NCBI GenBank assembly: GCA_003154055.1
Contig: PMCH01000162.1
Location: forward strand, 1 to 8,411
Direction: 5' to 3'
Length of the DNA stretch: 8,411 bases
Origin: Acidobacteriaceae bacterium
GTDB taxonomy: Bacteria; Acidobacteriota; Terriglobia; Terriglobales; Acidobacteriaceae
A model generated the notes under the pieces. That model searched no databases. It was not told the origin of the DNA and was given only the letters and a program-made list of their open reading frames with translations. A program made the translations under genes and the position numbers. Below are positions 1 to 5,538 of this stretch, piece after piece (within the stretch, counting starts at the first letter, position 1; each line of letters starts with the position of its first letter).

Positions 1-80
1 GCGCCGAGCGCTGAATCGGATCCGTTTGCCCGGCTCACCCATGGGTGCCGGGGGTCGTGCCCATCTCACTCGCGGAATTC

Positions 81-1367
81 TCACGGGTTCAGCGAAGTGC
101 TGAGTTGAAACACCTGCACCCGGCGATTGTCCGTGTCTGCAACGTAGATCCGGTTTGCGCCGTCGATCCAAAGGCCTGTGGGTGCAAGGAACTCTCCGAG
201 TTGAATGCCGCCGCTCCCGAAGGAGCTAAGGAGATGGCCCACGCGGTCATACACTCTGACGGCCGCGCCTCCGAGATTGCTTACATAAATGTTGGCATCG
301 GAGTCCACCGCCAACCCGACCTCGGGGGCGGCATTTCCTCCGGCGAAGACACGAATGGGAAATTGTCTGACCGGGTTACCCTGCAAGTCCAAAATCTGGA
401 TGCGGGAGCCTGCCGAGTCCAAAACAACTAACTCGTCTCTTAGCAGTGCGATTTCGGTGGGCGCGTTGAACTCGACCCGGCTTGCGCCGCCCCGGTATCT
501 CCCGATTCGATCGAGGATGTTCCCCTCGAGGCCAAGCACGAAGAGAAGGTTGCGAGGGGAGTCGAGCACATAGAGACGGCCACTGCTCCGTTCAATCGCG
601 ATTCCGGCGGGGAGATGAAAGAAGCCCTCGTTTCCACGCTTTCCGATGTACCTGAGAAATCTGCCGTCGGAATCGTAGACCAGAACGAGGCCTCGCTCGG
701 AGTCGGCAATGTAGATATTGTCTTGGGCATCGGCCGCAACTCCACCCGGCCGCCGTAACTTGCGATGCGGCCCTCCGGCAATGCGGAACGGTTTCTTCAG
801 GTCCAGGATATGAACCGCCGCGGCGGCAGGATCAGAGACAATAATGCGCCCGCGGGAGTCTGTCGTCATGCGGGTTGGCGTCTGCAGCGCCTTCTCTCTA
901 CCGTATGCAAGCGTTACGATGTCGTCAAACAAGGTCGAAAAAACAGAGTGCCCCTTAGCGGGTTGAATGGCATGAGCGGGTAGTTCGTAATCTTCGATGA
1001 CACGTTCCCTGGGGCGGAGAGTGATGAAAGGTGGAACCTCGCTGGGTCGGGCCGCACGCCGGTCGGCGACTCCACGGGTGGCCGAATCGGCAGCATCTCC
1101 ATAACGCGAACGGGAGAAGCTCGAGACCGCACTGAACTTGCCGTCCGGACTATAGACACCAAGATATTCCACATGGCGGCCGCAACCTAGATCGGCGCCG
1201 GGGAACGCTCGCGCCAGTTCGTTCGCTGTGGCCTCACACGCGGGATGAGATACGCGGTTCGCGAGCAGGTTGGTTTGTAGATGGGCCTGGGTGCGGCCAC
1301 TAGAGTCCAGAAGAATGATTGCTACAACTAAGCCGACGGGGATTCGGCCAACCGAAAAAGGCGTCAT
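81..1367 (-). CDS. Secreted NHL-repeat beta-propeller protein
   Basis: The 428-residue product begins with a signal-peptide-like segment: a hydrophobic stretch at about residues 11-20, followed by a small polar region ending near residue 28. It is probably exported to the periplasm or cell surface. From about residue 165 to the end there are roughly six NHL-type blades, each with a hydrophobic strand ending in a DSxGxIYVxD-like turn. Clear ones lie at 166-179, 209-222, 255-269, 304-317, 350-363 and 397-411. The last is the most canonical, ending in DTDNRRVQVF. The N-terminal 30-160 region has no recognised domain and contains cysteines 44 and 62. NHL propellers usually bind proteins or other ligands; no enzyme motif is visible. 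The ATG at 1367 is supported by a GAAAGG Shine-Dalgarno at 1375-1380 with 7-nt spacing. The upstream spacer of about 375 bp implies its own promoter. The propeller call is firm, but the cellular role is unknown. Confidence 0.85.
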   Translation of the reverse strand: MTPFSVGRIPVGLVVAIILLDSSGRTQAHLQTNLLANRVSHPACEATANELARAFPGADLGCGRHVEYLGVYSPDGKFSAVSSFSRSRYGDAADSATRGVADRRAARPSEVPPFITLRPRERVIEDYELPAHAIQPAKGHSVFSTLFDDIVTLAYGREKALQTPTRMTTDSRGRIIVSDPAAAAVHILDLKKPFRIAGGPHRKLRRPGGVAADAQDNIYIADSERGLVLVYDSDGRFLRYIGKRGNEGFFHLPAGIAIERSSGRLYVLDSPRNLLFVLGLEGNILDRIGRYRGGASRVEFNAPTEIALLRDELVVLDSAGSRIQILDLQGNPVRQFPIRVFAGGNAAPEVGLAVDSDANIYVSNLGGAAVRVYDRVGHLLSSFGSGGIQLGEFLAPTGLWIDGANRIYVADTDNRRVQVFQLSTSLNP

Positions 1368-1744
1368 AAGAATGCCTTTCGACTGGCTACAGGAAATGGC
1401 TTCTCTTACAGTTCAGTACCCTCGGAACGTGGTGTCAATGCGTATCGGAAGCAGAACTCAAGGTGGGTTTCCCGATTTGGTCCGGGGAACGGTGACATCC
1501 CGTCTTGGGAAGAAACTGAAGGGGCTGACCAATTTGAAAGCATCGCTGAAAGAGACCTCACAGGCTCACTCGGCTTGAACGAAACAGGAACATCGAGGGT
1601 TCCCGCCTCTCACCAGACGCGCGCGGATGGGCAAACCAGTTGACTGCGTGCACGCGAGGTCTTCCCGCCTCAGGGAATCGTGGTCAGGATGTTCGCGCTC
1701 ACGAATACTAGTTCGCTGCCTGCTACTCCGCTTTCACCTTAATA
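1368..1744. other. Intergenic spacer between the 157-residue gene and the NHL gene
   Basis: This 377-bp stretch holds no gene I can support. Beyond the possible promoter at 1410-1438 it has a near-repeated block: TTCCCGCCTC occurs at 1600-1609 and again at 1662-1671, each preceded by CGAGG. The second copy forms a small inverted repeat, TTCCC/GGGAA, at 1662-1677. No T-run follows it on the minus strand, so I do not call a terminator. A 102-codon plus-strand frame crosses the left side, but it lacks recognisable protein features and overlaps the NHL start. Confidence 0.5.
1410..1438 (-). promoter_or_regulatory. Possible promoter for the NHL-repeat gene
   Basis: On the minus strand a perfect -35 hexamer TTGACA (1438-1433) is followed after 17 bp by TGAACT (1415-1410), which matches the -10 consensus at only three positions. 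The predicted start would lie about 35-40 bp before the ATG at 1367, leaving room for the observed Shine-Dalgarno. The -35 and spacing are good and the -10 is weak, so this is tentative. Confidence 0.3.
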
Positions 1745-2218
1745 TCAGTTCTTGACGGTCATGGCGTCCGAGTTCACTGCCTTCTTGCCCGTCACGCCTT
1801 CCAAGGCAAGAAGAACTCCTCGATAGTCATTCTTGTCGCATTGAATCGCGAGGCCGCCCTTCTTGTCACCATCCGCCCACGTCAGACCGACGAAGTGTTT
1901 CTTGGATTTGGTCAGCGCCATCAATGCACCGATCCCGAGGCTGACAACCGCTAACCCGATTGCTGCACCAACTCGCCGGTGAACATCTTGCCCATAGCTG
2001 ACTTCGGTGATGGATGAAGCGGGGAGTGTAGAAACCGCGGTCTGATCTTTCATGAGGGTTACGGTTGAGCTATTAATGACAAGTCTCAACTCGGTCCCAA
2101 CCTTCATATCGCCCAACGAGCCGCCATCGTACTTTACGTTGTAGCCGTTTTGGGCGTCAGCGCCGAACAAAGTCGCTGGCAGAACAATACACAGAAGCAA
2201 AGCGCACAAAGCCTTCAT
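1745..2218 (-). CDS. Exported or membrane-anchored hypothetical protein, possible split PH-like fold
   Basis: The 157-residue product has a typical signal peptide (MKALCALLLCIVLPATLFGADA, positive residue then hydrophobic core, cleavage near residue 20-22). Residues 28-75 are strand-rich (YDGGSLGDMKVGTELRLVI, then TVTLMKDQTAVSTLPASSI and TEVSYG). Residues 83-103 form a glycine-rich hydrophobic segment suitable for a membrane span. Residues 108-128 are again strand-like (HFVGLTW, GGLAIQCDK), followed by a likely amphipathic helix (DYRGVLLALEGVTGK). That order, beta strands and then a closing helix, resembles a PH/GRAM-like fold interrupted by a transmembrane insertion. I do not recognise a named family. 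The ATG at 2218 is preceded by an AAGGGA Shine-Dalgarno (2226-2231, 7-nt spacing). It appears to be transcribed alone, with a possible activator-controlled promoter upstream. Confidence 0.8.
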   Translation of the reverse strand: MKALCALLLCIVLPATLFGADAQNGYNVKYDGGSLGDMKVGTELRLVINSSTVTLMKDQTAVSTLPASSITEVSYGQDVHRRVGAAIGLAVVSLGIGALMALTKSKKHFVGLTWADGDKKGGLAIQCDKNDYRGVLLALEGVTGKKAVNSDAMTVKN

Positions 2219-2270
2219 TTACAAATCCCTTCAACGTAAACGATTCGAACAAGTCACATAGAGAGCGTAC

Positions 2271-2276
2271 TTTATA
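2271..2276 (-). promoter_or_regulatory. Predicted -10 box of the 157-residue protein gene
   Basis: TATAAA reads on the minus strand here, 52 bp before the ATG at 2218. No recognisable -35 hexamer lies 16-18 bp upstream, but a CRP/FNR-like palindrome sits at 2297-2312. Transcription would start near 2264-2265. The missing -35 together with the palindrome fits an activator-dependent promoter. Confidence 0.4.
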
Positions 2277-2296
2277 CCCCTACCAGTGACTTACTC

Positions 2297-2312
2297 TGTG
2301 ACGCGGATCACC
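2297..2312. promoter_or_regulatory. CRP/FNR-family-like operator (TGTGA-N6-TCACC)
   Basis: The plus strand reads TGTGA CGCGGA TCACC, one mismatch from the CRP consensus TGTGA-N6-TCACA. Its centre (2304.5) is about 40 bp upstream of the transcription start predicted from the TATAAA box, close to the -41.5 class II activator position. Further GTGAC half-sites lie at 2286-2290 on the plus strand and 2253-2257 on the minus strand. The arms AAGTCAC (2251-2257) and GTGACTT (2286-2292) form a 7-bp inverted repeat around the -10 box. The regulator identity is inference. Confidence 0.4.
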
Positions 2313-2408
2313 AAGGATCGTCCACTAAGCCGTTCATAGTCTTCCAGGCAATGCCGCCGCAATGGACCCGACAGCGCGAAGCAGACACCTAGGAAGTTCC
2401 CGGTGCGC

Positions 2409-2612
2409 TCACGCCGCCCGTTCCGGTGGGCTGGGCTTCTTGCCCTTCCCCGCGTTGACCGCGTCGAGGCGAATGCGGGTTACTCGCGCTGTTTCCTGCA
2501 TCAGATCGTCGGTGGCGCTGAATCCATCTCCGGCCATCACGGAACCTGCGGCCAAGGCGAAGCGCAAGGCGTCCGCCTGATCGTCAAAATACAGAATGAC
2601 TTGCCCCGACAT
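2409..2612 (-). CDS. Small hypothetical protein, 67 residues
   Basis: I chose the ATG at 2612 because a GGGAG Shine-Dalgarno (2620-2624) precedes it by 7 nt. An in-frame ATG 33 bp upstream, at 2645, would add eleven residues without homology-like character. The product starts MSGQVILYFDDQADALRFALAAG and then reads SVMAGDGFSATDDLMQETARVTRIRLDAV. It ends in a basic, proline-rich tail (GKGKKPSPPERAA). The pattern suggests a short strand followed by helices. It has no signal peptide, membrane segment or metal-binding motif. The strand-then-DALRFAL pattern is reminiscent of small ferredoxin-like (ACT-sized) folds, but it is too short for a full one and I assign no function. It lies about 185 bp downstream of the homoserine dehydrogenase gene on the same strand and may share its transcript. 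Confidence 0.6.
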   Translation of the reverse strand: MSGQVILYFDDQADALRFALAAGSVMAGDGFSATDDLMQETARVTRIRLDAVNAGKGKKPSPPERAA

Positions 2613-2645
2613 AGGACTTCTCCCTGGGTCTGAACGCCGCTGCAC

Positions 2646-2796
2646 CGAACTGGGCAGAGCGGAGTCCCGAACAGAATTCGACGCAGGTGGCGATTAGACG
2701 AGGGGCGCGGGTGGTACTTTCCCCGATTGTCGGAGAATGGCGACTCGGGTCCTAGTGCTTGTCTTGGTTCCCGCAGCTCACGCAGGACGGTGCGTT
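2646..2796. other. Spacer between the homoserine dehydrogenase and the 67-residue gene
   Basis: This 151-bp stretch has no supported gene. No hairpin followed by a T-run appears after the homoserine dehydrogenase stop at 2797, only a 4-bp CCGA/TCGG repeat near 2723-2733. Read-through into the 67-residue gene is therefore possible. Confidence 0.4.
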
Positions 2797-3825
2797 CTAC
2801 GACCCGGCGGCGCGGATGAAATCGGCCAGCATCCCGTAGGCAGTGGCGTAGAGCCCGGGATTTTCTTCCGTGATGGTAAGGCTGGGGAAGATGTCGGTCT
2901 CAAACTGAATGATGGACGAAGTCCCGCTGACCAGCGCCATCGGGTCGGTGAGCGGAACCTGCTTGGGTCCCACGCTGGCACTTACGCCCGACTTAGTCCG
3001 CTCGGCGCGGCAGATGAGTTTGTAGGGCAGGCCCGCAATGCGCGCAGCGCGAACCGCTTCTCCCGTGAGTTTCCGGATACCCTTTCGAACAACCTGCTGT
3101 GGCCGCAAATGTACGCCCATCACCACATTCACCAGCGCGGCGACTTTCACGGCGGCGTCCCAGCCTTCGACGTCGTACGATGCATCGGTCTCGGCCACGC
3201 CCAACTCCTGCGCTTTACGAAGAGAGTCCTCGAAGCTCAGGCCCTGCTCCATGCCGGTCAGGATCACGTTGGTGGTGGAATTGAGGATGCCCTTGAAACC
3301 CTTAACGTTGATCGCGGGAAGAGTGTCGCGGAAAAGCGAGAAGATCGGGACGCCGTCCATCACGGTGGATTCAAAGAAGAACTTCTTGCCCTGCCGGGCG
3401 GCGAGATCGCGCAGTTCTTCGTAGGCGTGGACGATGGGCCCCTTGTTGGCGGTGATGGCGTGTGCGCCATGGTCGAGCGCGGCGCGGATGTGGTCGATGG
3501 CGGGCTGCCCGTTTTCAACGTTCAGGGAAGTGGCTTCGAAGAGGACGTTGGCTTGGGCGGCCTGGAGCCATGCGTCGATGTCCCCGAGGACTTGCGGCCC
3601 TGCAAACATGTCGAGGACAGGAGTGTCCGCGCCACACAGGACATTTGGATCGAAGCCTTCGGAGTTCGCCAGCCAGCCGATCCTACGCGACGCCACCCCG
3701 GTGACGCGCCACGCGATGCCGTAGCGCTCGCGCAGTTCACCCTCCTTCAGTCGCAGGAGTTCGACGAGCGTGCGGTTGACGTTACCGAAGCCGAGAAAAC
3801 AGAGGTTGAAGGTGCGAGGGTTCAC
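2797..3825 (-). CDS. hom: Homoserine dehydrogenase (ACT-less, NAD(P)-dependent)
   Basis: The enzyme family interconverts L-aspartate 4-semialdehyde and L-homoserine with NAD(P)H, the branch step to threonine, isoleucine and methionine. From the GTG at 3825 the product is 342 residues. A Rossmann motif GFGNVN is at 12-17 and TANKGP at 125-130, its lysine 128 matching the conserved active-site lysine. GILNSTTN is at 179-186. E212, D218, D223 and K227 sit in the AETDASYDVEGWDAAVK stretch that carries the family's substrate and proton-transfer residues. The protein ends shortly after the catalytic domain, so the C-terminal ACT regulatory domain of many bacterial homologues is absent and feedback control by threonine through that domain is not expected. 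Another in-frame GTG at 3870 would add 15 residues encoded inside a palindrome. I prefer 3825 because it directly precedes the Rossmann strand. Neither start has a clear Shine-Dalgarno. Confidence 0.85.
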   Translation of the reverse strand: MNPRTFNLCFLGFGNVNRTLVELLRLKEGELRERYGIAWRVTGVASRRIGWLANSEGFDPNVLCGADTPVLDMFAGPQVLGDIDAWLQAAQANVLFEATSLNVENGQPAIDHIRAALDHGAHAITANKGPIVHAYEELRDLAARQGKKFFFESTVMDGVPIFSLFRDTLPAINVKGFKGILNSTTNVILTGMEQGLSFEDSLRKAQELGVAETDASYDVEGWDAAVKVAALVNVVMGVHLRPQQVVRKGIRKLTGEAVRAARIAGLPYKLICRAERTKSGVSASVGPKQVPLTDPMALVSGTSSIIQFETDIFPSLTITEENPGLYATAYGMLADFIRAAGS

Positions 3826-3835
3826 TGCTCGCGGG

Positions 3836-3844
3836 AGTATAGCA
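3836..3844 (-). promoter_or_regulatory. Extended -10 promoter element of the homoserine dehydrogenase gene
   Basis: The minus strand reads TGCTATACT, an extended -10 element (TGn followed by a hexamer one base off TATAAT). It ends 10 nt before the GTG at 3825, so transcription would begin within a few bases of the start codon. This gives a nearly leaderless mRNA, consistent with the missing Shine-Dalgarno. No good -35 is visible, which extended -10 promoters tolerate. Confidence 0.35.
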
Positions 3845-3877
3845 GGGGACGGGTCAGAGCCTGTCCCCACGACGTGG
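3845..3877. repeat. REP-like palindromic element
   Basis: GGGGAC (3845-3850) and GTCCCC (3863-3868) form a 6-bp stem, extendable inward past one imperfect pair by GG/CC around a short loop. It abuts a second palindrome, CCACG-A-CGTGG (3867-3877). The core resembles the GGGGACAGG/GACCnGTCCCC type of dispersed palindrome found between genes in many environmental bacteria. It lies between the stop of the beta-gamma gene (3881) and the start of the homoserine dehydrogenase. Only one copy is in this window, so dispersal cannot be shown here. No T-run follows, so it is not a typical terminator. Confidence 0.45.
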
Positions 3878-3880
3878 TAC

Positions 3881-5458
3881 TTAGTACGCGAAGCCGTCCG
3901 GTTGGCTCACTGCGCCCACGCGGACGTAGTGATCGATGAACTCTCGTCCGGCGGCGAGGGCCTTGCGGTTGGTTTCCATCATTTCAACCTTCTTGATCTT
4001 GCTTTTCAGCACTCCTTCGGCGGTTGCTGCAAGTAAGCACTCGGTTTCTTCCAGCAGCGCGCCCATCATGACGATGTTGGTGGCCTTGGTAGAGCCAAGT
4101 TTGTCGGCGATCACCGAAGCCGGCAGGCAGATCACGCGCGCCGGGGGCAATTGGAAGTCCGCCGGCAGGCGTTCGGCGTTGTAGAGGATCAGGCCGCCGG
4201 GAGCCACTTGCGAAGCGAACTTGCGCAACGAGATTTCGTTCAGCGCAACCAGGACATCGGGATGTGAAATGACCGGCGAGCCGATCCGCTCTTTCGAGAG
4301 GCAGACGTGGCAATGTGCGCTGCCAGAGCGCATCTCCGGACCGTACGAGGGCAGCCAACTGACTTCGAGCCCTTCGCGCATGCCCATTTCCGTGAGAAGT
4401 TGGCCGAGGAGCAGGACGCCCTGTCCGCCAAAGCCGGCGACTTTGATTTCGAACTGTTTGAAGTGGTGCTGGTGCGGACGGGCTTTCGTGCTGTCAGTGC
4501 CGGATGAAGGCGTACCCTGAGGCAAATCGCCGAGCGACTCGGCTGCGCGAATGGGAGCGTCCGGGCCTACCGGGGCATTGCTGATCTCCAGGACTTCCTG
4601 AACCGACCGCTGCGGGACGACAGCATTCACGACCGGGTCGTGCTTCCTGTCTTTGAACACGTTCAGCGGGAAATTCGGAATCATCGTCTCGGCCACCCAT
4701 TTGCGGGCCTCGACCGGATCCTTCGCCCAGATCGTCGGGCAGGGGGAAAGAATCTCGACAAACGAGAAGCCGATGCCATCGCGCTGAATTTCGAGGGCGC
4801 GGCGCACCGCCTTGCGCGCCTTCATGACGTTCTTGTTGTCGGAGAGGGCAACGCGCTCCACGTACACCGGAGCTTCCAGGCCGGCAATCAGTTCGGCCAT
4901 GTGCAGCGGGAAGCCTTCGTTCGAGGGACGGCGTCCCCATGGCGACGTGGTGCTGCGCTGGCCGACGAGGGTCGTCGGGGCCATCTGGCCGCCTGTCATG
5001 CCGTAGATCGCGTTATTCACGAAGAACACGGTAATCTTCTCGCCGCGGTTGGCGGCGTGAATAATTTCCGCGGTGCCGATGGCAGCGAGGTCGCCGTCAC
5101 CCTGGTAGGAAATGACAATCTTGTCAGGACAGGAGCGCTTGATGCCCGTGGCGCCGGCTGGGGCGCGTCCGTGCGCAACCTGCACGTTGCCGACGTCGAA
5201 ATAGTAGTAGGCGAAGACGGAGCAGCCAACCGGGCTGACGAAAATGGTCTTGTCCTGGAGGCCAAGATCCTGGAGCGCTTCGGCGATCAACTTGTGGGCG
5301 ACGCCGTGTCCGCAGCCAGGGCAGTAGTGCGTTTGGCCCTGGAGGTCGCCCTTGCGTTCGTACTTGTCGTAGAACAGTGGCGACTTCGAGTGGCTCACTT
5401 CGTAACCCGCGGCCAGGATTTCTGATTCTTTGACGTCTGCCTTTGCGTCGGTTGGCAT
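3881..5458 (-). CDS. vorA: 2-oxoacid (ketoisovalerate-type) ferredoxin oxidoreductase, fused beta and gamma subunits
   Basis: This 525-residue protein joins two subunits often encoded separately. The beta part (about 1-280) binds thiamine pyrophosphate through GDGD (120-123) and NN (148-149), followed by YGMTGGQ. Four cysteines, C46 and C49 in CPGCGHG, C79 in VGCS and C240 in SPCP, match the ligands of the proximal [4Fe-4S] cluster. A proline-, serine- and histidine-containing linker (about 280-335) leads to the gamma domain with GFGGQG (342-347) and SYGPEMRSG. The gamma domain helps bind CoA. With VorB and the ferredoxin it forms an oxidoreductase converting a 2-oxoacid plus CoA to acyl-CoA, CO2 and reduced ferredoxin. 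From memory, methanogen VOR also has a long VorA; the symbol follows that and is tentative. I chose the ATG at 5458 for its GAGAGG Shine-Dalgarno. An ATG at 5530 would add 24 residues encoded by the spacer hairpins. Confidence 0.88.
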   Translation of the reverse strand: MPTDAKADVKESEILAAGYEVSHSKSPLFYDKYERKGDLQGQTHYCPGCGHGVAHKLIAEALQDLGLQDKTIFVSPVGCSVFAYYYFDVGNVQVAHGRAPAGATGIKRSCPDKIVISYQGDGDLAAIGTAEIIHAANRGEKITVFFVNNAIYGMTGGQMAPTTLVGQRSTTSPWGRRPSNEGFPLHMAELIAGLEAPVYVERVALSDNKNVMKARKAVRRALEIQRDGIGFSFVEILSPCPTIWAKDPVEARKWVAETMIPNFPLNVFKDRKHDPVVNAVVPQRSVQEVLEISNAPVGPDAPIRAAESLGDLPQGTPSSGTDSTKARPHQHHFKQFEIKVAGFGGQGVLLLGQLLTEMGMREGLEVSWLPSYGPEMRSGSAHCHVCLSKERIGSPVISHPDVLVALNEISLRKFASQVAPGGLILYNAERLPADFQLPPARVICLPASVIADKLGSTKATNIVMMGALLEETECLLAATAEGVLKSKIKKVEMMETNRKALAAGREFIDHYVRVGAVSQPDGFAY

Positions 5459-5465
5459 ATGCCAT

Positions 5466-5471
5466 CCTCTC
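5466..5471 (-). promoter_or_regulatory. Ribosome binding site fixing the beta-gamma start
   Basis: GAGAGG on the minus strand lies 7 nt before the ATG at 5458. An out-of-frame ATG directly follows it, and the in-frame ATG at 5530 has no comparable site. This favours 5458 as the true start. Confidence 0.6.
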
Positions 5472-5487
5472 TTGCAGTGTCTTCTGA

Positions 5488-5523
5488 CGAGCTTTGCTCG
5501 CCTGGCCGGGTCAAAGACCCGGC
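5488..5523. repeat. Two tandem hairpins in the vorB to beta-gamma spacer
   Basis: The 80-bp spacer holds a perfect 8-bp inverted repeat, GCCGGGTC (5505-5512) and GACCCGGC (5516-5523), with a 3-base loop. Four bases away is a 5-bp repeat, CGAGC (5488-5492) and GCTCG (5496-5500), also with a 3-base loop. In the transcript the strong hairpin forms first after the vorB stop, then the weaker one about 30 nt before the next start codon. No U-run follows, so termination is unlikely. It may be a dispersed palindromic repeat or an mRNA-processing or stability element. Confidence 0.5.
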
Positions 5524-5538
5524 GCCACACGTTCCGTG

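Noticed and set aside
1..42. ATG at 42 on the minus strand opening a frame to the window edge (MGEPGKRIRFSARR)
   Set aside because: Only 14 codons are visible and no Shine-Dalgarno precedes it. It could be the next gene after the NHL gene, but there is not enough to call.
1270..1578. Plus-strand 102-codon frame divergent from the NHL gene
   Set aside because: It overlaps the NHL signal peptide region, has no ribosome binding site that I can see and no protein-like motif.
2737..3939. Plus-strand 400-codon open frame opposite the homoserine dehydrogenase
   Set aside because: It is antisense to a gene with intact catalytic motifs, has low-complexity content rich in Gly, Asp, Val and Arg, and no domain. 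Long antisense frames are expected opposite GC-rich coding DNA.
4640..5425. Plus-strand 261-codon open frame opposite the beta-gamma gene
   Set aside because: It lies opposite the TPP-binding domain and shows no conserved motif of its own.
5505..5523. 8-bp hairpin as a Rho-independent terminator
   Set aside because: No U-run follows on the transcript, and a downstream subunit of the same enzyme must be expressed.
5459..5530. Upstream in-frame extension of the beta-gamma protein to an ATG at 5530
   Set aside because: The 24 extra residues are encoded by the hairpin spacer, are Arg-rich and unlike the family, and the internal ATG at 5458 has a proper ribosome binding site.
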